Below, one piece after another: positions 41,344 to 49,452 of a stretch of DNA of 64,000 bases. Every line of letters starts with the position of its first letter. The first letter of the stretch is position 1. The notes beneath the pieces were generated by a model that ran no database searches, was not told the DNA's origin, and was given only the letters and a program-made list of their open reading frames with translations. The translations under genes were made by a program, and so were the position numbers. This DNA is from Bradyrhizobium sp. SSBR45G (GTDB lineage: Bacteria > Pseudomonadota > Alphaproteobacteria > Rhizobiales > Xanthobacteraceae): NCBI RefSeq assembly GCF_030159255.1, contig NZ_BSCT01000033.1:1-64000 (forward strand). The letters run 5' to 3'.

Positions 41344-41834
41344 TGCATCTGCTCGCTGATCCGGAAACCTGGGTTGCGATCGCGTTCGTGATCCTGATGG
41401 GCCTATTCGCCTATCTCGGTGTCCACCGCACGGTCCTGAAGGCGCTCGACAATCGCGGCGAGCGCATCAGGAGCGAGCTGGCGGAGGCCAAGCGGCTCAA
41501 GGAAGAGGCGGCCAAGGTGCTCGCCGATTACAAGACCCGCCGCGCCAGCGCCGAACGTGAGGCCGAGGAGATCGTGACGAGCGCCAAGGCGGAAGCCGAG
41601 CGTATCGCCGCGGAGGCCAAGGCCAAGATGGAAGACTTCGTCGCCCGGCGCACCAAGGCGGCCGAGGGCAAGATCGCCCTCGCGGAAGCCCAGGCTCTCG
41701 CCGACGTCAGGTCCGCGGCAGCCGAAGCCGCCGTCCAGGCCGCCGCGACCGTGCTGTCGCAGACGGTCAAGGGCAGTCTCGGCGAAGATCTGGTCGCCAA
41801 GGGCATCGCGGAAGTCAGCCGCAAGCTGAACTGA
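41343..41834 (+). CDS. atpF1: F0F1 ATP synthase subunit b
   Basis: This 163-residue stalk subunit has an N-terminal membrane helix (WVAIAFVILMGLFAYLGVHR) and a continuous coiled coil rich in Ala, Glu and Lys (AEAKRLKEEAAKVLADYKTR and so on), ending at ISRKLN-like AEVSRKLN. It links F0 to F1 as a heterodimer with b'. It is the last F0 gene; the F1 genes are not in this window, as usual for Rhizobiales where F0 and F1 are split. Confidence 0.95.
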   Translation: MHLLADPETWVAIAFVILMGLFAYLGVHRTVLKALDNRGERIRSELAEAKRLKEEAAKVLADYKTRRASAEREAEEIVTSAKAEAERIAAEAKAKMEDFVARRTKAAEGKIALAEAQALADVRSAAAEAAVQAAATVLSQTVKGSLGEDLVAKGIAEVSRKLN

Positions 41835-41864
41835 GCCGGCGTCCATCAGACTCCAACATCTTCC

Positions 41865-41899
41865 AAAAGGCCGGTGCCCCGCACCGGCCTTTTGCTTTT
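41865..41899 (+). terminator. Rho-independent terminator of the F0 operon
   Basis: The perfect 13-bp stem AAAAGGCCGGTGC/GCACCGGCCTTTT with a CCC loop is followed by GCTTTTG, 30 bases after the atpF stop codon. Confidence 0.92.
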
Positions 41900-41974
41900 G
41901 CGCCCGACGGCCGGCGCGATCACCGGCTGCGTCGACCATTCAACAAGCACCCCGATTGTCGCGGGCGCTTGCTC

Positions 41975-42622
41975 TCATTTCCGCTTCTTGGCCGCGCGCT
42001 CCGGGGTCAGGGCCTGCGGATCGAAGCCGATATAGAACACGTAATTGTCGGCGTTGGCGCCGGGCGGCGGCACCGGATACACCATGTCCTCCGCCACGAT
42101 CGTGAACGGCACGCTGCCATCGCCGGACATCTGCACCGTGGTGCGATAGGCCTTGGTGGCTATGACCTTTTCGCCGATGCCGCCCTGGACCACCGCGATG
42201 CGCATCGGAATGTCGACAGTGGCCGGTGCGCCGGCCGGGCCGGCCACGATGCGGCCCTGGATGCCGATCTTGGCCACGATCTCCGCGCCATTGAGATTGC
42301 ACTCGCGAGCGGTCTTGGTGATCGAGGCCTGGAAGCGAACGTCGTTGCCGACCGCCTGCTTGCCCGGCGCGGCCACCGCATAGGTCGAGGCGCCGGCGCG
42401 GATGTTGACCTGCGGGCAAGTCAGCCCCTCGGTCGGATCGGCCGGCGGACCGCCGCTGGCGGGAAGGTCCTGCTGTCCCTTGTCGTCGGACCCGCCGCCG
42501 AACAGGCTCTTGAAACGGTCGGTCAACGATTGCGCCGCCGCTGGCGGTGCGGTCGCTGCCACTCCCAGGGCCAGCAGCACAGCCGCCAACGTCCCACCCC
42601 GAATCACACACGTCTGTCGCAT
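41975..42622 (-). CDS. Exported conserved hypothetical protein
   Basis: The 215-residue protein has a cleavable signal peptide (GGTLAAVLLALGVAATAPPAAAQ), a low-complexity linker (SLFGGGSDDKGQQDLPASGG), and a beta-rich domain. The domain begins with CPQVNIRAGASTYAVAAPG and continues with ITKTARECNLNGAEIVAKIG; the two Cys could pair. The C-terminal part reads YVFYIGFDPQALTPERAAKK. It is probably periplasmic or a peripheral envelope protein. It faces the atp operon convergently, with the terminator between. I do not know its function. Confidence 0.78.
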   Translation of the reverse strand: MRQTCVIRGGTLAAVLLALGVAATAPPAAAQSLTDRFKSLFGGGSDDKGQQDLPASGGPPADPTEGLTCPQVNIRAGASTYAVAAPGKQAVGNDVRFQASITKTARECNLNGAEIVAKIGIQGRIVAGPAGAPATVDIPMRIAVVQGGIGEKVIATKAYRTTVQMSGDGSVPFTIVAEDMVYPVPPPGANADNYVFYIGFDPQALTPERAAKKRK

Positions 42623-42812
42623 CTCGAAGTCCCCGGCATCACGTTCGCCTGGCTCGCCCCACGTTCTCCGGCCTGAGGCTCCGGCCCGCGCGATCGCGGG
42701 CAGGCCCCTCGGACGCCGGCCCGACGGCGGCTGCAGTCAGGCGTCTATACCCATTTCGGAGGCTGGAACCAGCCCCGATCGGCCTCGCTCACCCCCCGCC
42801 CGATCACAAATG

Positions 42813-43400
42813 CTAACCCCTGAAATCCTCATGCAGCAGGCCGTAAAGGTAGTGATCCTGCCAGACCCCGTTGATGCACAGATAGCGCCGCGCCAGACCT
42901 TCGCGGGTGAAGCCGCACTTTTCCAGCACGCGAATCGACGGCGTATTGGTCGGGATGCAGGCCGCCTCGACCCGGTGCAGGTTGAGCTCGCCGAACAAGG
43001 TCGGCAGCAGCAGCCGCAGCGCCGCGGTCATGTAGCCGCGATGGGCATGCGGCTGGCCCATCCAGTAGCCGACGGTCCCGGCCTGGACGATGCCACGCCG
43101 GACATTGGCCAGCGTGATGCCGCCGAGCATCGCGCCATCTGATTCGCGGAACGCGATGAACGGATAGGACCGGTCGGCCGAGATGTCCTCGGCATAACGG
43201 CGCAGCCGGCGGCGGAAGCCGGAGCGCGTCAGGTCGTCGGACGGCCAGATCGGCTCCCAGGGCGTCAGATAATCGCGGCTGACCTCGCGCAACTGGGCCC
43301 ATTGCGCATAGTCGGCCATCTGCGGCGCGCGCAGAAACAGGCCGTGTCCGCGCGGAGCGAGCGCGGCCGGTCCACTGGTCGGTAAGCGAAACAGGGCCAT
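42813..43400 (-). CDS. rimJ: GNAT acetyltransferase, RimJ/RimL type
   Basis: This 195-residue acetyltransferase of the RimJ/RimL group probably acetylates a protein N-terminus. Signatures are RDYLTPWEPIWPSDDLTRSG at the substrate side, VGYWMGQPHAHRGYMTAALR (acetyl-CoA loop), RVEAACIPTNTPSIRVLEKC and GFTREGLARRYLCINGVWQD. It lies downstream of thrC and the M16 peptidase in the same direction, an order I recall as conserved in Bradyrhizobiaceae. The gene symbol is by family; the actual ribosomal target is unproven. Confidence 0.85.
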   Translation of the reverse strand: MALFRLPTSGPAALAPRGHGLFLRAPQMADYAQWAQLREVSRDYLTPWEPIWPSDDLTRSGFRRRLRRYAEDISADRSYPFIAFRESDGAMLGGITLANVRRGIVQAGTVGYWMGQPHAHRGYMTAALRLLLPTLFGELNLHRVEAACIPTNTPSIRVLEKCGFTREGLARRYLCINGVWQDHYLYGLLHEDFRG

Positions 43401-43490
43401 CGGTGATGCTCCCCCCCTGCCCTTCAGCGCCTCAACCTGCGCGACCGGCGCATCTGGCGGCGGCTAAGCGCGCAGGCAGCGGTCTCGTGC

Positions 43491-44783
43491 TCAATGCAGC
43501 TGAGCCTTGGATTTCGGCCCGGCGAGACCTTCGGCGAAAGTCACCGCCGTGTCCAGACCCCTGCCGCTGCCGAGCGCGACGACCGCCGGCTTGCTGCGTG
43601 CGAGCAGCGCACGTGCCGCATCGCGCGTGCTCTCGACACTGACGGCCTCGATCTTGGCAACCATCTCCGGCAGGGTCTGCGGCCGGCCGTAGGCCAGGAT
43701 GTGACGCGCGAGCTGCTCGGCGCGGGCGCTGCAGCTCTCCAGCGCCATCAGCAATCCCGCCTTCATCTGCGCCTTGGCGCGCGCCACCTCGGCCTCGCTC
43801 AGCGTCTCCACCGAATTGCCGATGATGTCGACCACCACCTCCATCATCTCGGGCGCGTCGGCCGGATCGGTGCCGGTGTAGAGGCCGAAGAAGCCGGTGT
43901 CGCTGTAGGGCGCGTGGAACGTATAGACGGAATAGCAGAGGCCCCTGTTCTCGCGGACCTCCTGGAAAAGCCGGGACGACATGCCGCCGCCGAGGATGTT
44001 GGTGAACACCTGCAGCGAGAACAGCGACGGATCCGCCTGCGGCACGCCTTCGAGCGCGAGCGTCAGATGCGCCTGCTCGAGATCGCGATGCACGACGCGC
44101 GAGCCGCCCTTGCCGAACGCCGCCGGCAGCGGCTTCGGCGCCGGCCCGCCATTGAAGCTGGCGAATCGCTTCGTCACGTCCTCGACCACGCGCTGATGGT
44201 CGACGGCGCCGGCCGCAGCCACCACCATGTCCGGCCCGCGGTAATGCGTCGACAGATAGCCATGCAGCTTGTCGCGGTCGAACGCCTCCAGCGTCTTGGC
44301 GGTGCCGAGCAGCGAACGGCCCATCGGCTGATCGGGGAAGCAGAGCTCGTTGAGATGCTCGAACACGACGTCGTCAGGCGTGTCCTGCGCCGCGCCGATC
44401 TCCTGCACGATGACGTTCTTCTCGCGCTCCAGCTCCTCCGGCACGAAGGACGGGTTGGCGAGGATGTCGGCGAGCACGTCGAGCGCCAGCGGCACGTCGG
44501 CCTTCAGCACGCGGGCATAATAGGCCGTCGTCTCGGTCGAGGTGCCGGCGTTGAGATCGCCACCGACGGCCTCGATCGACTCGACGATCTCGCGCGCGCT
44601 GCGCGTCGTCGTGCCCTTGAACGCCATGTGCTCGAGCAGATGCGAGATGCCGTGCTCGTCCGCCTTCTCATCGCGTCCGCCGACCCCGGCCCAGACCCCG
44701 AGCGCCGCGGTCTCCAGATGCGGCATCGTGTCGGTAACGACCGTCAGACCCGTCGGCAGCTTGGTGACTTCCACGCCCATCAT
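43491..44783 (-). CDS. M16 family zinc metallopeptidase, mitochondrial processing peptidase-like
   Basis: The 430-residue protein is a homologue of mitochondrial processing peptidase beta. The inverted zinc motif HxxEH is His48-Leu-Leu-Glu51-His52 (in ISHLLEHMAFKGT), with the distal Glu in NVIVQEIGAAQDTPDDVVFE. The second half carries GGGMSSRLFQEVRENRGLCY, the non-catalytic lobe. No signal peptide is seen. Its start overlaps the thrC stop by 4 bp (ATGA), so it is translationally coupled to thrC. It likely degrades peptides; no amino-acid biosynthetic link is apparent. Confidence 0.93.
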   Translation of the reverse strand: MMGVEVTKLPTGLTVVTDTMPHLETAALGVWAGVGGRDEKADEHGISHLLEHMAFKGTTTRSAREIVESIEAVGGDLNAGTSTETTAYYARVLKADVPLALDVLADILANPSFVPEELEREKNVIVQEIGAAQDTPDDVVFEHLNELCFPDQPMGRSLLGTAKTLEAFDRDKLHGYLSTHYRGPDMVVAAAGAVDHQRVVEDVTKRFASFNGGPAPKPLPAAFGKGGSRVVHRDLEQAHLTLALEGVPQADPSLFSLQVFTNILGGGMSSRLFQEVRENRGLCYSVYTFHAPYSDTGFFGLYTGTDPADAPEMMEVVVDIIGNSVETLSEAEVARAKAQMKAGLLMALESCSARAEQLARHILAYGRPQTLPEMVAKIEAVSVESTRDAARALLARSKPAVVALGSGRGLDTAVTFAEGLAGPKSKAQLH

Positions 44784-46195
44784 GCCATTCCCTGCTTGGC
44801 GGCCCGGCTGACCGAGCGGATGAATTTTTCCACTTCGGCCTGGTCGTTCCGCATGATCCTTGCGTCCTCGCGCTTGCTCATCAGCCCTTCGAGCCAGACC
44901 GGCAGATGCGGCCGCATCCCGCAGGCGGTCTCGACCGCATCGGGGAATTTGGCCGGATGCGCCGTCGCCAGCACGATGTTCGGCACCGAGGTATCCGTGC
45001 CGTCGCGGTCAGCCACCGCCAGCGCGACCGCCGTGTGCGGGTCGACGAGATCGCCGGCCTCGCGATAACAGGCGCGGATCGCTGCCGCCGTCTCGGTCTC
45101 GTCGGCGCGGCCGGCATCGAAATCGGCGCGAACAGCGGCCAGCATCGCATCCGGCAGCACGAAGCGGCCGGACTGCTTCAGGCTCTCCATCAGCCGTCGC
45201 ACGACGGCCGCATCGCGGCCGCCGGCTTCGAACAGCAACCGCTCGAAATTCGACGACACCTGGATGTCCATCGACGGCGAGGCCGTCGCGTGCACCTCGC
45301 GCACCTCGTAGATCCCGGTCTGAAGCGTGCGCGCCAGGATGTCGTTGACGTTGGTGGCGACGCGGAGCTTGCGCACCGGCAGGCCCATGCGCTTGGCCAC
45401 GTAGCCGGCAAAGACATCGCCGAAATTGCCGGTCGGCACGGTGAAGTCGACGGCGCGGTGCGGCGCGCCGACCGCAACCGCTGACGTGAAGTAGTAGACG
45501 ACCTGGGCGACGATGCGGGCCCAGTTGATCGAGTTGACGCCGGACAACGAGACCGAATCGCGGAAGGCGTGATGGTTGAACAGCCCTTTCACGAGCGCCT
45601 GGCAGTCGTCGAAATGGCCTTCGATCGCAAGCGCATGCACGTTGGACGCGCCCGACGTCGTCATCATCCGCCGCTGCACCTCGGAGATGCGGCCATGCGG
45701 GAACAGCACGATGAGGTCGGCATTGTCGCGGCCGGCAAAGGCGTCGACCGCGGCGCCGCCGGTGTCGCCTGACGTCGCGACCACGATCGTGGTGCGCTCG
45801 CCGCGCTTGGCGAGCACGTGGTCCATCAGCCGCGAGATCAGCTGCATCGCCACGTCCTTGAACGCCAAGGTCGGGCCGTGGAACAGCTCCAGCACGAACT
45901 GATGCGGCGCGATCTGGTCGAGCGGCACCACCGCGGGGTGGCGGAACGTGGCATAGGCCTCGTTGGCCATGCGGCCGAGCTCGGCATCGGAGATCTCGCC
46001 GGCGACGAACGGCTTGATGACCTCGACGGCGACCTCCCAATAGGGCCGGCCGAACAACGAGGCGATGGTCGCAGCCGACAGCTGCGGCCAGGTCTCGGGC
46101 ACGTAGAGGCCGCCGTCCCGGGCGAGCCCGGTCAGCATCACATCGCAGAAGGTGAGCGCGGGGGCTTCCCCGCGGGTCGAAACATAGCGCGTCAA
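44780..46195 (-). CDS. thrC: Threonine synthase
   Basis: This 471-residue PLP enzyme makes threonine from O-phosphohomoserine. Family features are the N-terminal MTRYVSTRGEAPALTFCDVM, the lysine that binds PLP in PTLAFKDVAMQLISRLMDHV, the phosphate loop TSGDTGGAAVDAFAGRDNAD, and VPTGNFGDVFAGYVAKRMGL. It is the first gene of the thrC-M16 peptidase-rimJ unit. Upstream is a 1.5 kb repeat-filled gap. Confidence 0.96.
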   Translation of the reverse strand: MTRYVSTRGEAPALTFCDVMLTGLARDGGLYVPETWPQLSAATIASLFGRPYWEVAVEVIKPFVAGEISDAELGRMANEAYATFRHPAVVPLDQIAPHQFVLELFHGPTLAFKDVAMQLISRLMDHVLAKRGERTTIVVATSGDTGGAAVDAFAGRDNADLIVLFPHGRISEVQRRMMTTSGASNVHALAIEGHFDDCQALVKGLFNHHAFRDSVSLSGVNSINWARIVAQVVYYFTSAVAVGAPHRAVDFTVPTGNFGDVFAGYVAKRMGLPVRKLRVATNVNDILARTLQTGIYEVREVHATASPSMDIQVSSNFERLLFEAGGRDAAVVRRLMESLKQSGRFVLPDAMLAAVRADFDAGRADETETAAAIRACYREAGDLVDPHTAVALAVADRDGTDTSVPNIVLATAHPAKFPDAVETACGMRPHLPVWLEGLMSKREDARIMRNDQAEVEKFIRSVSRAAKQGMA

Positions 46196-46429
46196 ACCGC
46201 TCTCCTGACCTGCGTCACCAGGCCATAACCCGTTGATTGAATTCGAAATCGGAACCGCCCGGCGGCAACATGGTCCGGCACCATAATGGTTTTGGGCAGG
46301 CTGCGAAACCGGTTGTTGGGCCAGGAATGGTCGCGAGGACGGGTTACGGCGGGGTTACGGGGCATGAGTTCGGCGAAGTGGGTCGCAACGGCGGACACGA
46401 TCAGGTCGAGCGGACCATCCACTCCACCA

Positions 46430-46532
46430 CTGTCATCGCCCGATTCAACCGGGCGACCCAGTACGCCGCGGCGGCTGTGGTCGACCGCACCGCCGCGGCG
46501 TACTGGAACCCCGCTTTCGCGGGGGATGACAG
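46430..46532. repeat. Palindromic repeat, family E
   Basis: The outer arms are CTGTCATCGCCC... and ...GGGGGATGACAG; inner arms CCAGTACGCCGCGGCGG and CCGCCGCGGCGTACTGG pair perfectly around a short loop. At 103 bp it resembles mosaic palindromes common in alphaproteobacterial intergenic DNA. It is the only copy in the window. Confidence 0.75.
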
Positions 46533-46606
46533 CGGTGTTGGCGGCCTTCAGTCGGGCAGCCCGAAGCAGCGGACACGTCCGAGACACCAGCGCGATCTCT
46601 CCCAGT

Positions 46607-46702
46607 CGTCATTCCGGGGCGCCCGCAGGGCGAGCCCGGAATCCATAACCACGACCGGGAGTACGGATTCCGGGCTCGCGCTCCGCGCGCCCCGGAATGA
46701 CG
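46607..46702. repeat. Dispersed palindromic repeat, family A (copy 2)
   Basis: It has the same CGTCATTCCGGGGC/GCCCCGGAATGACG ends and GAGCCCGGAATCCATA inner arm as copies 1 and 3. The centre reads ACCACGACCGGGAGTA. It is 96 bp long. Confidence 0.85.
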
Positions 46703-46774
46703 GCGGTGCATGTAATCGCGTTCTCGCGGCGCGATCGGCGCCCGAGCTTTACGGATCTTTCTCCCTCCTCAGGC

Positions 46775-46888
46775 GGAGGGCGCAGGGAAGACCGGATGCC
46801 GGCTGGCACCCGCGGCCCCCGTGCGAACAGAAGTGCACGGGGCAGGAACAGGTTCAGCCAGAGCGACCCGGCCTTCCCTGCGCGATGG
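46775..46888. repeat. Dispersed palindromic repeat, family B (copy 2, inverted relative to copy 1)
   Basis: GCGCAGGGAAGACCGG near 46780 pairs with CCCGGCCTTCCCTGCGC ending at about 46883. The segment GGCAGGAACAGGTTCAGCC is the complement of the matching inner part of the copy at 33854-33957. Confidence 0.7.
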
Positions 46889-47333
46889 CTTACGATTTAT
46901 ACGCGCTCTCCTCGGTGCACCGGGCTTGTTGGCCACCGTTGCGCATGATGCTTGCGCATCAGCGCGTGATACCAGCGTCGGGGTATCAGGACCACGCGAC
47001 TTCACCGTCCGTGCCGGCCGCACTCGTCAGTTGCAGCCGACCCGTCCATCGCACCCCACCTCACGCCCGTGACGACGCGTACGCCCCTCGCAACGAGGCG
47101 GGATGGGGAGAGACAACCACAATTTCGGAAAAATGAAAGAGAAATTTTCGCGCAGGCTGGACTGGATTGGCTGATTGCGTTGGACCTGCTCGCAAAAAAG
47201 AAAGTTTCGGTGCATCAAGGTTTGTTAGTTGGCGGTGCGCTCAGGCGTAGATCCTGGCGGCCCGTCGGACGACTCAGACGCGTGCGGCGGGCGCTGCTAC
47301 GCAATGCAGGCCGCAGAGCGGCTTCACCCCGGT

Positions 47334-47515
47334 GTCGTCCCGGCAAGTCCGACAACGCGCAAGCGTTGCCGGACGCCGACCCAGGACCCATAACCACCAT
47401 CGCCCGTGTGAGACACGCCGTTGCTCCAGCCTGCCGCCTCACAACCGATCGGGGTTATGGGTCCCGGGTCGGCGCGCGCCGGCGCTATCGCGCCGACGCG
47501 CTTGCCCGGGACGAC
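47334..47515. repeat. Long palindromic repeat, family D
   Basis: GTCGTCCCGG at the left and CCGGGACGAC at the right bound 182 bp. Inner arms contain GCGCAAGCGTTGCCGG, GACCCAGGACCCATAACCAC and GGGGTTATGGGTCCCGGGTC. The core CCATAACCACCATCG is identical to that of family A copy 3. Confidence 0.75.
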
Positions 47516-47729
47516 GGCGGAATTTTGGGGGGCGCCGGTCAAACCCCGCATGAGCGCAGCGACATGCAGGGCTACGCGCTCAGCCGAAAAGACGCAGTCG
47601 GCAGCCGTCATTGCGCGCCATCCACAAATTGCGTCGGCGCAACGACGCCTCGCAATGACGGGGATAGAGGTCACCTTCATATGCGCGCGTGACGCGCTCG
47701 GTCTGCGGTCATCGGCAGGCCGCGCGCGC

Positions 47730-48218
47730 TTAGCGCATCAACGCTCTGTAACACTCGCGGACTTCGTCCGGTTGATCTTCGGCGCTCGGACATGGCTCGA
47801 TGCGAAAGCAATCGATCCTTTCACGCGACTTGTAGATGGCGAGCCTTACGCGCTCGGCCGTGTCAGTCGATTTCCCTGCGAGCACTATGCCAAGCCCCGA
47901 ATCGTCGCCCGACAGCGCCAACCCATCTGCTTCAAAGGAAACGCCCGCTACGCACTCCGCCGGAATATCTGTCCACCCTCCGCCATGCTCGATGCGCATC
48001 GATCTTTCCACGCTTGCGCCAAGCTTCTCCGGATTTCGGTTGCAGGCAGGCTTGAGGGCGCGCAGCTCGACCCTTGCGAGATCGTGCCCCTGTTGGTTCT
48101 TGAAGCTCAGGATTGCAGCGTCAGGCCTGCACCACGGACCAGAGTTCGCGCGGCATGCCATCGAACTGGAGAGCAGGAGACACAGGGCTCCGGAGAGCGC
48201 GATCATCTTCATCGGCAT
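47730..48218 (-). CDS. Exported small hypothetical protein
   Basis: The 162-residue protein has a signal peptide (MIALSGALCLLLSSSMACRA). Five or six Cys in the mature part (GPWCRPD, KPACNRN, PAECVAG, IDCFRIEPCPSA, RECYRALM) suggest periplasmic disulfides. The first of three nearby Met codons has GGATCATAGCTC upstream. It has no recognisable domain. It begins the accessory block between thrC and the cytochrome oxidase cluster. Confidence 0.65.
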   Translation of the reverse strand: MPMKMIALSGALCLLLSSSMACRANSGPWCRPDAAILSFKNQQGHDLARVELRALKPACNRNPEKLGASVERSMRIEHGGGWTDIPAECVAGVSFEADGLALSGDDSGLGIVLAGKSTDTAERVRLAIYKSRERIDCFRIEPCPSAEDQPDEVRECYRALMR

Positions 48219-48460
48219 GAGCTATGATCCGTCATCGATTCCAATCAGGCAGTGAGAGCTTAGCGGCCTGCATGCCTTGCGTTCGACGGAACGAATACGC
48301 CCAAACTCAGTGTCAACAAAGCTCAACCGTTTATGGGCTGAAAAACCGTCTGGCCGTGGCGCCATGGCAAGACTTGTGGCTCCCTTGAACCGGAACCGTG
48401 GCTGGGTTGTCAAACCCAAGCGCCCCTGCCCGAGCGGGCCAGTATCAGATGGAGCCCCCC

Positions 48461-48784
48461 ATGATCGTCGTGACGACGGAGAACGTGACCGGACACCGCA
48501 CGGTACGGATGCTGGGGCAGTGTTTTGGCGTGGTGGTGCGCAGCCGCGGGCTCGGCGGCAATCTGGTGGCGAGCCTGCGCTCGATCGTCGGCGGCGAGAT
48601 CCACGAATACACGCAGATGCTGGAGGAGGCGCGGCGCCATGCGCTCGACCGGCTCGTCTCCAACGCCACCTCGATGGGCGCCAACGCCATTCTGATGATG
48701 CGCTTCGACAGTTCCGAGATCGGCCAGAACATGAGCGAGATCGTCGCCTACGGCACGGCGGCGGTGATCGAACCCACGCCATGA
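48461..48784 (+). CDS. YbjQ/UPF0145 family protein
   Basis: This 107-residue protein of the heavy-metal-binding-like YbjQ family forms pentameric rings in known structures. Signatures are the N-terminal IVVTTENVTGHRTVRMLGQC, VRSRGLGGNLVASLRSIVGG, and NATSMGANAILMMRFDSSEI. The ATG has GGAG six bases upstream. Its stop overlaps the next start (ATGA), pairing it with a small membrane protein. Its role is unknown. Confidence 0.87.
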   Translation: MIVVTTENVTGHRTVRMLGQCFGVVVRSRGLGGNLVASLRSIVGGEIHEYTQMLEEARRHALDRLVSNATSMGANAILMMRFDSSEIGQNMSEIVAYGTAAVIEPTP

Positions 48785-49002
48785 TCGGGCTCGTGCTCTG
48801 GCTCGTCGTCCTCCTTGCCGTCGTGCTGGTGTGGGTGTTCTTCCGCCAGGGCGGCTACAAGCGCGACGCGCTCTCGGCGCCGCCCGGCCCGGACTGGGTC
48901 AGGACCGAGGAACGCTTCGTCGATCCCACCAGCGGCGAGACGCTGGACGTGTGGTTTCATCCGCGGACCGGCGAGCGGGCGTATGTGAGGGCGGGGCGGT
49001 AG
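48781..49002 (+). CDS. Small single-pass membrane protein coupled to the YbjQ gene
   Basis: The 73-residue protein has one N-terminal membrane helix (MIGLVLWLVVLLAVVLVWVF) followed by a soluble tail: GGYKRDALSAPPGPDWVRTE, ERFVDPTSGETLDVWFHPRT, GERAYVRAGR. The tail resembles a small beta-hairpin (PTSGETLDVWFHPRTGERAY). It overlaps the YbjQ stop by 4 bp and is probably its membrane partner. No family name is known to me. Confidence 0.72.
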   Translation: MIGLVLWLVVLLAVVLVWVFFRQGGYKRDALSAPPGPDWVRTEERFVDPTSGETLDVWFHPRTGERAYVRAGR

Positions 49003-49005
49003 GCG

Positions 49006-49353
49006 TTAGAACCAGCCGCCCAGCATCAGGGCCAGAACCGGCAACTCTCCAGGCTTGTTGCGCCTATGATTGACGATGGCGGCGCATTCGAGAAGCGCCC
49101 GATACTGCTCCGGACAGCGCTGCTGCAAGTCGTCGGCGTGATCGACGCGGAGGATGAGAACGTCGCCTTGGGCCACCGTTATCGCGCTCAACCCGCTGTC
49201 GGGATCATCGACATAGGTCATGCAATCGATCCAGGCGTTCATGTTGCATCCGTAGAAATCGGGGAAGCCCAGAGCCTCCTGAAACACACGGTGGAAACTG
49301 TCCCAGTCGCGAATGCGGTCGGTGGGGATGTTAACGATGGTCGCTTGTGACAT
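49006..49353 (-). CDS. Barstar-like protein
   Basis: This 115-residue acidic protein has the barstar fold signature: IRDWDSFHRVFQEALGFPDF then YGCNMNAWIDCMTYVDD, matching the FP-x-YG-x-N-x-D/A-x-x-D core. Further helices follow (DLQQRCPEQYRALLECAAIV). The ATG at 49353 has AGGG upstream; a longer frame start is unneeded. Barstar inhibits the RNase barnase. No barnase-like gene is visible, so this may be an orphan immunity protein or serve another role. Confidence 0.8.
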   Translation of the reverse strand: MSQATIVNIPTDRIRDWDSFHRVFQEALGFPDFYGCNMNAWIDCMTYVDDPDSGLSAITVAQGDVLILRVDHADDLQQRCPEQYRALLECAAIVNHRRNKPGELPVLALMLGGWF

Positions 49354-49452
49354 AGCACGCCCTGATTTCGTGGCACTCTTCGCTTGCATGGAGTTGAAGT
49401 AAAGGCTTGCTCGGCCAAGAATGCTTCACGAGAATGTATCACCAGAGGCCCC

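Larger units (their letters stand above)
46196..47729. other. Gene-free 1.5 kb gap filled with four kinds of palindromic repeat
   Basis: I see no gene between thrC and the exported protein at 47730. Open frames here run through the repeats and have no RBS or recognisable domain. The gap contains families E, A, B and D in a row, separated by short unique stretches. Some less GC-rich sequence near 47100-47225 has no feature I can name. The thrC promoter should lie near 46200-46400, but no clear hexamers are visible. Confidence 0.65.

Noticed and set aside
46430..46532. Possible tRNA-like or structured RNA because of strong pairing
   Set aside because: Pairing is end to end with no cloverleaf or T-loop consensus; it fits an inverted DNA repeat.
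46237..47136. A 299-codon plus-strand frame in the gap upstream of thrC
   Set aside because: It runs through three different palindromic repeats, and its translation consists of repeat-derived peptides; no RBS.
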